From the NCBI GenBank assembly GCA_028456385.1, contig JALNQF010000037.1:124001-188000 (forward strand): DNA of 64,000 bases, in the 5' to 3' direction. The notes under the pieces are model-generated. The model did no database searches and was not told the origin of the DNA. It saw only the letters and a list, made by a program, of their open reading frames with translations. Source of the stretch: Ophiosphaerella korrae (taxonomy: Eukaryota > Ascomycota > Dothideomycetes > Pleosporales > Phaeosphaeriaceae). This document shows positions 35,623 to 46,837 of this stretch, piece by piece (position 1 is the first letter of the stretch; each line of letters starts with the position of its first letter). A program made the translations under genes and the position numbers.

Positions 35623-36872
35623 CTACGACGATGTCAATCGGTGGATCTCCTCAAAGTAGAACTTCAGATCGTCTGGTTTCACAAATGGTGTTATGCCTAT
35701 GTCTGTTAGCACCAATATCACGCTTGACATTGATTCCGCATACCATGCCCAAGATTTGCAATCCAGCCCTGCTTGCCACCCCCAAATCCAGCAACCATAT
35801 CTTCGACCACCTTGGTGATTGATTCGTGTGTACCGTATAAAACACCTGGATCCGTATTTCCTTGCAGCGTCTTGCCCTTTGCCCTCGCAAGTTTGTATGC
35901 TTCAGCCGGGTCATGTAGCCAGTCCAGGCCAATAGTATGGTACTTAGAGTCGCAAAGGTCTGACAAAGCGTACCACGCTCCTTTTGCGAAGACGGTCATT
36001 GGCACGGGTTCTAGGCCCTTCGATTCGAGACGTGCAGGTAAGTTGTCAGCAATGTAGTTGAGATATGGGAGAGCAAACGTCTTGAAAGATGTTGGTGAGA
36101 GCTCTCCAGCCCACGAGTCGAAAACTTGAATCATCTCCGAGAAGTTAACGATTATTCTTCACTTTTCCAATATCCTTACCTGTGCGCCAGCCTGCACTTG
36201 AAGAGCCAAATATTCCACACAGAGCTCAGCAATTTTATGAAGCAAGGCTTTGCTCTCCTCCACGTATTTGTATACCCATGTCTTTGTCTGTATGAACAGT
36301 TTGCTACCTCCGCCCTCTACCATGTAGCATAGTAACGTCCAAGGTGCCCCACAGAAACCAATTAGTGGTACGCGTCCCGCAAGTTTTTGTCTTGTCAAAG
36401 TAATTGCCTTGTAAACATAGTCCAAGGACTCGGCTACGTCTACTTTCCTCTCAAGAACCTCCTTGTACTGCTTATCTTCAGGCGTCTGGAGCGGCTCGGG
36501 GAAGTGAGGGCCCTTTTTGTCCACCATGATAACTTCCATGCCCATCGCTTGGGGTATGACAAGGATATCTGAGAAGATAATAGCAGCGTCAATGAGGCCC
36601 GCATAGCGTTCAATGGGCTGGAGGGTGAGCGTAGAGGCGATCTCAGGGCTACGGCAGCATTCAAAGAAGTCGTTTTTTCCTTTCGCCTCGTGATATTCGG
36701 GTAGATAACGTCCAGCTTGTCGCATCACCCATATTGGCGGGCGCTCAACCTTTTCGCCTGCAATCGTTAGCTTCGTAATACATCCAACTTCCAACTCCAT
36801 CAAATACCTCTACATACCTCTTGCTGTCCGAAGGATCAGATCATTCTTCATAGGCTCGAATTGGGGCGCCAT
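35623..36872 (-). CDS. HEM12: Uroporphyrinogen decarboxylase
   Basis: Haem-pathway enzyme decarboxylating the four acetate side chains of uroporphyrinogen III in the cytoplasm. Four exons (36872-36818, 36757-36180, 36134-35744, 35696-35623) give 365 residues, the normal family length. Both UROD signatures are present: [17 protein letters not shown] near the N-terminus and [19 protein letters not shown] near residue 150. The last short exon encodes the expected ending ([14 protein letters not shown]). All introns are GT..AG and 46-60 bp. It is divergent from MSH1 with about 200 bp between start codons and convergent with FCY1. Confidence 0.95.
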
Positions 36873-37075
36873 TTTTGCGATGTGAGATATGAAGGTGTGA
36901 GGAGCGACACAATTGCTGGCGCTCGGAATAATCGACATCAACGTACCTTAGGTATTCCGAGCACCCCGCGGCTCGCTTCAGCCATCGTACCGCTAACTGC
37001 ATCGAGACGCGTTCCTGCATTCAGGCATCGCGCCTCTCCACCAACCTATTCTTGTGTTGTCATATAACCAAAGCG
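36873..37075. promoter_or_regulatory. Compact divergent promoter, HEM12/MSH1
   Basis: Only 203 bp separate the two start codons, so both genes probably share one nucleosome-depleted region. No specific factor site is identified. Confidence 0.45.
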
Positions 37076-40000
37076 ATGCTCTCAACTTCTAATCGGCACC
37101 TAACACGTATCTCGCGTTCACACCTTGCTTCACATCCAGTAACCCCCTTTCGATCACATAATTCAGCTCAAGGTATCTCTTGTTGGACGAGAACGCGACC
37201 AGGCGCGAAACCACGTGCACAGCAGCAAGAAGAGCCAGCATGGCATCAGCAATATCAACGTCGAGGGGCAAAGCGGAAGGTTACTATATCTCTTAATGAA
37301 ATGCCACAAGGAGTCATAGAGTCAACCGCCTCGCCCATAGAATTTAACACCGAGCCAGAGTACCCTCCCCTCTTGCAGCAAGTTCGTAACAACATGCTCA
37401 AATTCAGTCATTGCGTGCTACTCACGCGAGTTGGAGGCTTCTATGAAGTATGCATTCATCCATTGGTGCTGGTGTTTCTAATAGAACCAGTTATACTTCG
37501 AACATGCCGACAAGTTTGCTCCTCTTCTAAATTTGAGAAAATCGAAGAAAAAAGGAGTCAAGGGTAGCAAAAAGCCTGCTGTATCTATGGTAAGTAGGTT
37601 TCCAAAGATTTAGATAACCATATGTTAAAATTTCCAGGCAGGCTTCCCTGCATACCAACTGGACCGCTATCTCAAGATGCTAGTCCAAGATTTGAGCAAG
37701 CACGTCGCCATCAGCGATGAGTTTCCCAATGATGCCCCAACTAGGGCGAAAGGTGAATCTCAATACACACGAAAAGTATCGCGAGTTATCACTCCGGGTA
37801 CACTAATTGACGAAAACTTCATGGACCCCTGGGAGAATAACTACCTGCTCAGCATTCACGTCAATCCGGAGGTAATCGAAGAAGAGAAAGCAGTCAAGAA
37901 AAGTCCAGGAAGTTCTAGTGTATCATCAGTTCTCAATCTGCCCCGTACTGAAGTTGGGCTTGCTTGGATCGATTTATCCAGTGGTGACTTCCTCACGCAA
38001 AGTACAGATATCGCTTCATTACCGTCTGTTGTGGCCCGTATCAAGCCACGCGAGATTGTACTGGACAGCATCTTCCAAGGCGCAGTGAACTCACGCATCG
38101 TCTCGATATTGCAAGAAGATGGGCATATCATCACCTTCCAGGAACCATCACAGAATCCACTGACTCTTGAAGATTGGATTCCGATGCTGGAGGATGTTGT
38201 AGAGGATTTTGATATGGCCAACTTTATGCCCAGTGAAGTTGCCGCTGGAGGCTCTTTATTGCATTACGTCAAACATCAACTCCTAGGCTCTCGAATACGA
38301 CTGCAATCTCCTGTAAGACATCAAGCTGACGAGTATATGAGCATTGACAAAAACAGCTTGAGGGCGTTGGAGATTAGAAGTACCATCCGCGATGGTACCT
38401 ACGAGGGAAGTCTGTTGCATTCGCTGAAGAAAACGGTCACGAAAAGTGGTACGAGACTACTCACGCAACGCTTGTGTATGACTGACTAGTCGTGACTCCC
38501 ATAAACTCCTAGCTGACCACAAGTAGCTGCACCATCGATGTCGCTATCAACGATCAACGATAGGCTGAACCTGGTAGAAGAAATGATACAGTATCCACAG
38601 CTCCGGCAAGATATCATTTCCCTCCTTGGACGAACATTTGATTCACTTCGCTTGGTAACTAAATTTACATATGGGCGAGGAGATGCAGATGACCTCATAG
38701 AGCTTTCGAAAACAGTCATTGCCACCTCTGATATCGCCACAGCCCTTCGTGAACATACAGCCCTTAGGACCGCAAATGCGGTCAATACTATAGGAGCTTC
38801 GTCTGAAGCGCGGAAACTGTGTGTTGCTGCATTAGAGCGACGCTTTAGCCTAGATGAGCCGTTGAAATTAGCGCGGCGTATACACGATGCTGTTGATGAA
38901 GAAGGGCTGTCCGAATACCATCGACTAGAAGACGAGGAGGCGAATGAGATGTTGGACCTTGCTCAAGATGTTCTAGGCCGAGAAGCTGGCGAAGAGGATC
39001 TCAAGGCAATGCCGAAGCGCATCCAACCCAAACCTCACATGATCTCCGGGAGCTTCAAAGGCGCTACCGATGGGAGGGAGGACGTCTATATCATGAAACG
39101 TGATGCAAGCCCTACTCTTGGGCGACTTCACAAGACTCTGGACTCTCTAGGTGAGGAAAAAACCAATCTAGAGAACCGGCTTCGCCAAGAGATGGGAACA
39201 GAAAGCTTGACGCTCAAGTGGACGCCCAACCTCGCACACATTGCACATGTCAAGGGCAAAGATGTGTCACGTGTTGTTAGTCATTATCCTAAGAGTCTGA
39301 GCAGTAGCAAGTCAACACGCTCCTTTCAAATTCCAGAGTGGGCTCAGCTTGGGGCTCAAATGGACAAAACACGCTTCCAGATCCGCAATGAAGAGCAAAG
39401 AGTGCTTGGCGAGTTGCGTGAAGGTGTTGTACGGAACCTCGTCAAGTTGCGAAGAAATGCGGCCATTCTCGATGAGCTCGACGTTTCCTGTGCCTTTGCC
39501 TTGCTCGCTATGGAGAAGAATCTTATACGTCCTATACTGAGCTCTGGTACATCACATAATGTGGTCGGAGGCCGACACCCTGTTGTCGAGGCAAGTCTTG
39601 TTGACAATGGCCGCCAGTTTACACCAAACGATTGTCTACTCGGTGAGCACGAACGCATTTGGCTTACCACAGGTCCGAACATGGCTGGCAAAAGCACATA
39701 TCTTCGTCAGAATGCACTTATCTCCATTCTTGCACAGACAGGTTCCTTCGTGCCAGCTGAATATGCAGAAATCGGCCTCGTTGATAAGATTTTCAGTCGT
39801 GTTGGGTCCGCAGACAATTTGTATCAGGATCAATCTACATTCATGGTCGAGATGCTGGAAACGGCACAAATACTAAAAGAAGCGACGCCGCGATCATTTG
39901 TCATCATGGATGAAGTCGGTAGAGGAACGACACCAGAGGATGGTATAGCTGTCAGTTATGCCTGTCTTCATCATCTGTACCACATCAACCAATGTCGGAC

Positions 40001-40318
40001 GTTATTTGCAACCCATTTCCATGCACTCACGTACATGACTACAGACTTTGAGAAACTTGGCTGTTACTGCAATGATGTGTTGGAGGAACCTGATGGTAAG
40101 TTTTCATACGTACATCGTTTGAGGAAAGGCGTCAATCGAGAAAGCCATGCTCTAAAGGTGGCAAGAGTTGCAGGTGAGATTCTAGAAGAATGAGTTACTT
40201 CGTAGTCTGCTGACACTTATTAGGTCTTCCCGAAGATGCTGTCGCGGTTGCAGCGCAGGTTTTGAAGAAGCTAAGGTCATCTACGTCCAATACAAATCAA
40301 ATTGAAAAGCGCATTTGA
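37076..40318 (+). CDS. MSH1: Mitochondrial DNA mismatch repair protein MutS homologue
   Basis: MutS-family ATPase for mitochondrial genome maintenance. Five exons (37076-37447, 37491-37589, 37638-38475, 38527-40173, 40224-40318) give 1016 residues. The basic, Ser/Arg-rich start is consistent with a mitochondrial presequence. The mismatch-recognition motif GFYE followed by LYFEHA is formed exactly across the first splice junction. The ATPase domain has Walker A TGPNMAGKSTYLRQ, Walker B VIMDEVGRGTTPEDG and ATHFHALTYM. The short last exon supplies the final helix (LPEDAVAVAAQVLKKL). Length, mitochondrial start and a connector domain with long inserts favour MSH1 over the nuclear paralogues. Confidence 0.93.
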
Positions 40319-40563
40319 GAGTCGAGGGGCTACCAGGAGGCTGGAATGTAGCTGTCGTTGCTTGATCATCTCTATAAAGTTACCCAGCGTTCGATGCTCT
40401 CTATCTTACATCAGCTATATACCCACTGAAAAAAAAAAAAATTCCAGCTCATTACTATCGATTGGCAGGCATCATGAGAGGGCAGCGTCACTTGGCTACT
40501 ATACTACGCCTTATGTCCCTCAAGACCCCTTCAGCTCATGCCTTTCTCTAGCTGTGTCCATCT

Positions 40564-41218
40564 CTAATGGCATGTTTTGGTGCGGCAGGAAGCATACTGT
40601 TGGTTCTGAGGATACTCCGAGTATTGCATCATTGGGGGAGAAAGAGCCTTCTCCGCTAGATGCCATCTACGGACCTTCCATGCAATGTAAACAAGTAGTG
40701 CAATGACTGCTGCAACCACCACCGAGCCTACAACAATTCCTGCAATAACCCCACTTGATAAATCTTTACTATTTTCTGGTGCTGAACTTGCCTGTGCGGT
40801 GGCACTTGCCGTTGGTACAGAGGCAGACGCAAGTGTAGAAGCAAGGCTCGACGGTACGGTCGACGCGGTAGATGTAGTCTTGGTATTGATTCAGCACAGT
40901 ATCAGTTGTGGGATTAACCAGAGCGCCCTTACAACTGCTTCGACGATCATGACATGCAGTTGGTATATGCTGCTCACGAAGGCCGCGTCTGAACGCATAC
41001 CCAGGCCGTTATGTTGACAGAGTATGGTGATGCGCAACCATATTCGTCCTCCCAATCGTGAACCGCACGATTCGTCGACGCGCATTTATACGACCTTTAA
41101 TTGAGCGATAAGTTAGGCTCGTTTCAATTTCACCCCGGCACCAACTGTTTCGAGTGGCGTACGACGGACAACAAGACGCGATTTTTTGCGTTACTCCAGT
41201 CGTCGTGAGCATCCGATT
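40564..41218 (-). pseudogene. Fragments of a single-pass surface glycoprotein gene
   Basis: The minus strand at about 40877-40564 encodes a Ser/Thr/Ala-rich stalk (for example STVPSSLASTLASASV), one transmembrane helix (GVIAGIVVGSVVVAAVIALL) and a short cytoplasmic tail ending at TAG (40566-40564). Upstream on the same strand, 41218-41009 encodes a stretch with SCCPSYATRNSWC, a cysteine motif found in fungal surface proteins of this layout. I could not join the pieces with confident introns: the stalk frame meets a TGA immediately upstream, while a neighbouring frame carries TACHDRRSSCKGALVN. It is therefore either a decayed gene or an intact gene with exons I fail to resolve. The conventional plus-strand frame here (40703-41017) is a shadow. 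Confidence 0.45.
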
Positions 41219-42590
41219 GCACGCGCTCGTCCAACCTACTGGGAAAATGCCTGGCGAGTAAACAATGCTCGAAAGTGAGAAGGGAAAAGCTGGCGGGAAA
41301 CAACTAGTGACGTTATCTCCACCCGCTTTCCACCAAGTGGTCGGGACCCCTTAGTATATCCATGGTCCGTTCGTGCATTGCACTGGCGCAGTAAACGAGG
41401 TTGTGAGTGGCAGAAATCTTATTCCAATGATGCTCATGTTATTCTAATTGTCGTGGAGATATTAGACAGTTACGAATGCGCCAGATTGAACGAGGCTGGA
41501 GGGCAGCCTGATAATAAGCCATCAGCTAAACTATATATCATGGGTCTAAATGATCCTCCATATCGCCCCCCAAAATGCCCCTTCAGAGCACGTTTCGGCT
41601 CGCTTGATGCGGGATCGCGGACGGCTTGGACAATTGTTATTGGTAGCGCTATCGTTGTGGCTTAGAACTTATTCTCAGCCTTGGAAGCGAACGGCCCACG
41701 TCATGGGCACGAGGCCGGCAAGAGTAATATACTTTTCGCGTGGTATGAATCTTCACCAGACATATATAATCCTCAAGGAGCTTTGGAGGTAACTGTTAGG
41801 TAAGAGTGAGGTGATGTTGGTTAAGAGCAGCCAACTACACATAACTACGCTAGTCTCAATATGTTCACATCTGCATGTTGCTCGCCAACAGAATGATCAG
41901 CGTACATAAATAATGTAGTACCATGGTGCTCGCACAAAATCATGGTGATGACTTCAAAAGGGCCCTCGAATGTGACCAGGAACGCTCCAGATCAAATGTG
42001 AACTAGATAAAATGTTCTGAACAGCGACGGGCCGGGCCGCCCAATCGAGTGGCAAGTGCACGTAGCCAACACACGACACCAATTGAACGTCCCAGTCGTT
42101 AATTGGTATCCATACTGTAGTCAACCTTGTATTGTCTTAATTGGCCAATGTATCACAGCGTTGAGCAATCTCATCAAAACCATGCGCGGAAACCATGTCA
42201 TTGACATCTTGTAGAGTCTGCTGTCAATGAATGGCAATACCAGGGAAATGATTGGATTAGTAGTCGCTCGCCACTAGCGATAGGACCCAACGGTTTCCAT
42301 GATGTTGATACTGGCTTGGTGGTACATACCAGTACAAAATCCCTGCTAATGGATCAGCGTGGTCATAACAGCTCAAGTATTCTCGATCTAGTCTAGTGGT
42401 AGACAATTCAGGCATGCCGTGATACAACTCTCGCAGGTGGTGTCATTTATCTTTCCCTCAATCATTTTAGCGCTTCGCTACCCCACGTGTATATGTTTTA
42501 TCCCGTCCATACCCAACTTGCTTCAAACTTCATCTCGTCATTCGTACCATCTAATCTTCAATTGATTGCACACTGACATTGGTTGCAAAC
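41219..42590. other. Intergenic region
   Basis: About 1.4 kb with no supported gene. A sequence near 42390 resembles a tRNA A-box but lacks a B-box and stems. Confidence 0.45.
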
Positions 42591-44088
42591 ATGGGCGAGC
42601 CAACTCAAGCTACCCCACCATTGGCGTTATCTGCCCCTCCCTCTTATCCTGGACCACAAAAAATCTCCTCGCACATTACGCTGCAGCCGCCACTATCACG
42701 GCGCGGTAAAGGCCCAGGTTTGATTTTGGTGTTAGACCATTATGCCTTGACCGAACAAAGTGAGACGCATTTGGATCCGCCGCCGCTGCAAAAGTGGGCG
42801 GAGGAAGGATTCGCAGTTCTGCAGTTGCTGGTTCCAGGGAACCCAGAAGAAGGTGGAGAGTTTCCGTTGAAGAGGGCATTGGAAGCGTTGAAAGGGTGTG
42901 CTGGATGTGAATTCGATAAAGGTGTAGGCTTAATATGTAAGAGTGTTTTTCCTGCGCCATCTAGGAGATGCGACAAATAACCATAGATGTTTACATCAGG
43001 AGCTTCACAACAGTGCTGGTGTGGGTTTACCATTTGATAAAGATGGAGGGCACTGACTGTTAAACAGCATACCTCTCCCGCATTCCCCTCTATGTTGAGG
43101 ACGCGGCCCACATCGCTCCTGAAATCAAGGCCTTGGTTTCCTATGGCGGCAGGAAATTCACTACGCTTCACGAATTTGCATCAAACACAGTCCCACCTCA
43201 GCTGATCCACATACCTGGCCCTCATATCCCTCGTCGCGAATCCATTTCGATTGTGCCCGACTCTCAAACCAGCAAACCCATTGAGGGCATTGTGAAAACC
43301 TACCGCTACCTAGAAGCAAAGAATGATTCAGGTTGGGCATTGCCCGCCGACGAGAACTACCACAAGAGAAGTGCTGGTATTGCACATACCCGTAGTCTGG
43401 AATTTCTCAAAAAACGACTCAACGGCCCATGGTTTGACCTCGAGGCGATTTGGGAAGAACACACAAACTACGAATTTGCAGAACGGGATGTCGAAAAAAC
43501 AATGGCAACGATGGTAGCGCAACCATACGTAAACCATATTCCAACCATGACGTATGTAATTGACTCACGCTCGCTTCCATGATATCCAAGTACTGACACC
43601 ACCGTGATAGAGGCGGCATTGGCAAAGAACGCTTGACGGCCTTCTACACGCACCACTTCATCTTCTCCAACCCACCTGATACCAGTATCTCCCTTGTATC
43701 CCGCACCGTAGGCATAGATCGCGTCATCGACGAATTCATCTTCAGCCTCACCCACACCCAAACCGTCCCCTGGCTCATCCCCGGCATCCCTCCCACGGGC
43801 AAGTCACTCTCCATCCCCTTCACGAGCGTCGTGGCATTGCGAGGCGATCGTCTCTGCCACGAACACATAGCGTGGGACCAGGGCACGGTGTTGCGGCAGT
43901 TGGGCTTGCTTCCTGAATTTGTCACGTTTCCGTACCCGGTTGATGGTCAGGGTGCGCCGGCGGGGCAGCGATTTGAGGTTCGCTTGCCTGTTGTTGGGGT
44001 GGAAGGGACTGAGAAGCTGGCGGATGAGGGGAGTAGGGAGAGTAATTTGTTGATGGAGGAGACGTTGAGGACTGTAGACGATGCTTAG
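42591..44088 (+). CDS. Dienelactone-hydrolase-like / NTF2-like fusion protein
   Basis: Exons 42591-42936, 43068-43551 and 43611-44088 give 435 residues; start at the ATG within the first exon (MGEPTQATPPL). The N-terminal half resembles the carboxymethylenebutenolidase (dienelactone hydrolase) fold, with GLILVLDHYAL and an RIPLYVEDAAH block. The second half (about residues 210-430) resembles a SnoaL/NTF2-like domain, with FDLEAIWEEHTNYEF, PYVNHIPTMTGG and HEHIAWDQGTVLRQLGLLP. I do not see the usual nucleophile motif (G-x-C-x-G-G) in the N-terminal part; the first intron lies where it would be expected. The hydrolase half may therefore be non-catalytic, or the intron model may hide a short exon. 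Substrate unknown. Confidence 0.8.
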
Positions 44089-44755
44089 AGGGAGATGGAA
44101 GTATGGGTTCCATCACGGCCTAGGTGGGCTTCATCGCGAAATGTGGGCTCCATAGCGACAGCACTAATAATCGCTGTCAGGTGTTGGGAGTCTGTGTTCA
44201 GACTAGGCTGTTTTTCGTAGCCAGTTGTAATGCTGCCGAGCAATTTCCTTTGCATTATATACTTATGATGTATCTGCCGCTCACTTGGCGTAGTTGGTCA
44301 AACGCCCAACTAGTACCCTCTTTTCCAACAGAAATACGTCAGTTCGAGTCTGGCTACAATAGAATGCTGTATTTCGTGGTCGATTCCTGATTCCTTATGC
44401 TAGTTCAGAGGAAATTCTCACCCCTAGATATCGTTATCAAGAGAGAAGTGAATATTACCACATTTGGAAGTTTGTAGAGTATTTTCTCATTTGTACCTTT
44501 GCCTCGAGGGGTATCCCAATTATATCTAGTAAGAATACTCCAAGGAGGAAGCTTAGCTCATCAAGCCTCATGATGCCCGTTAAAGTTCGCTACCTGGCTT
44601 GAACCAGATCAAATTGGGCAGTATGATGATACACTAATCCAATAACCTAGGATCATTCGCTTAATCTCCAGACCGACACACTTGTCTCCTCTATCGCCAC
44701 GTTCATACCACTTAACGCCTTCTGAGGCGGAAGTGCACTCCACTTGGCCATATGA
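44089..44755. other. Intergenic region with degenerate tRNA-like sequence
   Basis: About 670 bp between convergent genes. Positions 44286-44361 have good A-box and B-box-like motifs and a paired T-arm but no acceptor or anticodon stem. No coding region supported. Confidence 0.45.
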
Positions 44756-45787
44756 TCATGCCCAGAAAAAGCGAACAAGGACATCCGGCCTGACTCTCTT
44801 CACCGCACGCTCTAAACCTTCCTGGTTCACTCTTATTAACCCAAAGTCGAAGTCGCGTGTGCAGTAGCCCACATAAAGCGATGTATTCAGATCAACAATA
44901 AATCGTATCTCCCTCAAGTTAGGTAACTGTCTTAGCATATCCAGCTCCCTGATTTCGGTAAAGTGAGATGAGAAAGCGGTTGGTGCTGCCCACATGCGTG
45001 CAGCTTGATATGTAACTAGTTCAACAGATGTTATTGCTCGGAAGTGTGCCAAAAGACGGTGTTGCAAAAATGGCGTGAGACTCAGGTCAAATTCGCGGAA
45101 AGAGAAAGTATTTAGGGAATATGGAAGAAGTGAGGCTTCCGAGTAGATTTGGTGGCAGACGAAAAGAAGACCCAAAATATGGCGCTCGCCGTTGGTGTTG
45201 AGTTTCACGTGCTTGTATTTGATAGCGTCTTTGAAGCGGTAGGTTCGCCCTCCAAGTATATATTCGTAAATTACATTTCGAACTTCAGCTGGGAGTTGAA
45301 GCAAGTAAGATTCTCTTTGGTTTCGAGTTGTGCTATCAATTTTCGTTAGTGGGTCTTGAAGGACTTAATAGTGAATGGATCTCTGAGTATGTTGGCAGAT
45401 GCTGGCAGGTGGCCACTAGGTTGTGGTGACTCGTTACCGCGAATTAAGGATAAGAACGTTCAACAAGACTCACATGTCCCTTTGCTGCCTATTGGGCTGG
45501 GTAGAAGCATGTGCATAGTGCTCATAGTTTCTGAGGGCAATATCGTGGTCCGCGCTAGGTTTCACAGGCGTGCTTGTTGTTAAGACTAGCTGTTTCCGCG
45601 AGAACTCAACCATTGGGTCGACCTTTTCGTCTGGAGGTATTTTGGAGGATTTATTTGACCGATAGTACCTCATGAATACCTTGAGTTGTTTTTTGGCTTT
45701 ACGATGCACCTGGAAGCGCTTTAGGATTTCCTTTGGCGACATTGCGTCTGGCCAGCACGATGGACGAGGCTGGAAGTACCTGGCCAT
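44756..45787 (-). CDS. F-box-like fungal protein (LPAEVRNxIYE motif)
   Basis: Exons 45787-45474 and 45332-44756 give 296 residues. The intron has a GTGAGT donor and a CTAAC branch site just before its TAG acceptor, and the join continues in frame into YLLQLPAEVRNVIYEYILGG. This motif defines a very common family in Dothideomycetes annotated as F-box-like or DUF7730-type, presumed to be substrate adaptors of ubiquitin ligases, though few have been tested. The block LFVCHQIYSEASLLPYSLNTFSF is the usual second conserved element. The first exon is basic (SPKEILKRFQVHRKAKKQLK) and probably disordered. I give no specific target. Confidence 0.8.
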
Positions 45788-46837
45788 TAAAGTAAGTCTA
45801 AGTCTCCAGTACCTAGCTTGGTAATGCTGAAGCCTTACGCGTCCTGTTTAAGGAATGAGATTCATACTATGAGCTTGACCAGTTGCTGGTGGCCATGTCA
45901 GTCTGAAGGTTGACTTGACGCTGGCAAGTGGGGCAGGGTTGTGTGCCTAAGCGAGTAGGCAAGGCTGACACCCCTGTCGAATGGTCTGTGCTTAACGACG
46001 AGCCCAGTTTTGTGTTGTTCGTTCCAATTGATCTCCCTGTCGAGACTTTTGTGAGTTGGTTTAGCGTATCTCTCATCACTTCCTCACAGCGTTCTACGTA
46101 GCAACTTGTAAAGTAGAATCTTATTCAGCACATTTGATATCTTCTTGTTTCATTACAGCTAATCCATCCTCCTGTAGATAGTGTTTCCTAATATCGGTGC
46201 TTATTGTGCGTATGTAGATTGCTGCAGCACAGGTAGGAGGCTTAGGTGCAACTATTTCTTACAAACCGAAGATACCCACTTATATTAGGCATGTTCATGT
46301 CCGGATTCGTTTCTGGGAAGCGGCTTTATTTCCTTGATTGCAATCAATGGACTGGGCCTCTTGGGTCGCTTGCAATGAGGCTTTGCTTCTGATTAACGAA
46401 CACAGGCCGGGTAACCTCCTAGGTTACCAAGTCACCAAGGCCAGGCCGAAATTATTACATGCCTCATGGCGAGCTGTGTAGCCTGCCAATATACGCGTTC
46501 CCCTCGGACGCCGTGATACGGTCCGATGTTGGAGGTTGTTTGAGACAATTGGCCAATCAAAAGCCGCGGGGAAATGATGTGATGGCATGGGCACAGCTAT
46601 AAGTTCTGGCATAAGTTGGTACTTGCGCCTTTTGTAGGATAGGGGCTAGCGGTGCGTACAAAAACTGAATGTGGCTGTGTCTTTGCAGCATACTGTGGAA
46701 CGGAGCGATTGGACGGAAGGGTAGGAACAGCTGGTGAAGTCTGCGTTGTGTTGCGTACGTGTATTGCCGGTTTGCCGAAAAAAAGCGCCAGCCCCGCCGC
46801 ACTGCATCCGTTCGAGCTCCCCGCGTGGCTCAGCCAT
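45788..46837. other. Intergenic region, divergent promoters
   Basis: About 1.05 kb. A stretch near 46217-46250 is loosely similar to the 61-bp inverted repeat but too diverged to call. No gene supported. Confidence 0.45.

Noticed and set aside
42385..42440. A-box-like TAGTCTAGTGG suggesting a tRNA
   Set aside because: No B-box and no cloverleaf stems downstream.
44286..44361. tRNA-like sequence with A-box (TGGCGTAGTTGG), B-box-like GTTCGAGTC and a paired T-arm
   Set aside because: No acceptor stem pairs and the anticodon stem does not form; at best a tRNA relic.
46217..46250. Possible third copy of the 61-bp inverted repeat
   Set aside because: Only loose similarity over about 33 bases with gaps; could be chance.
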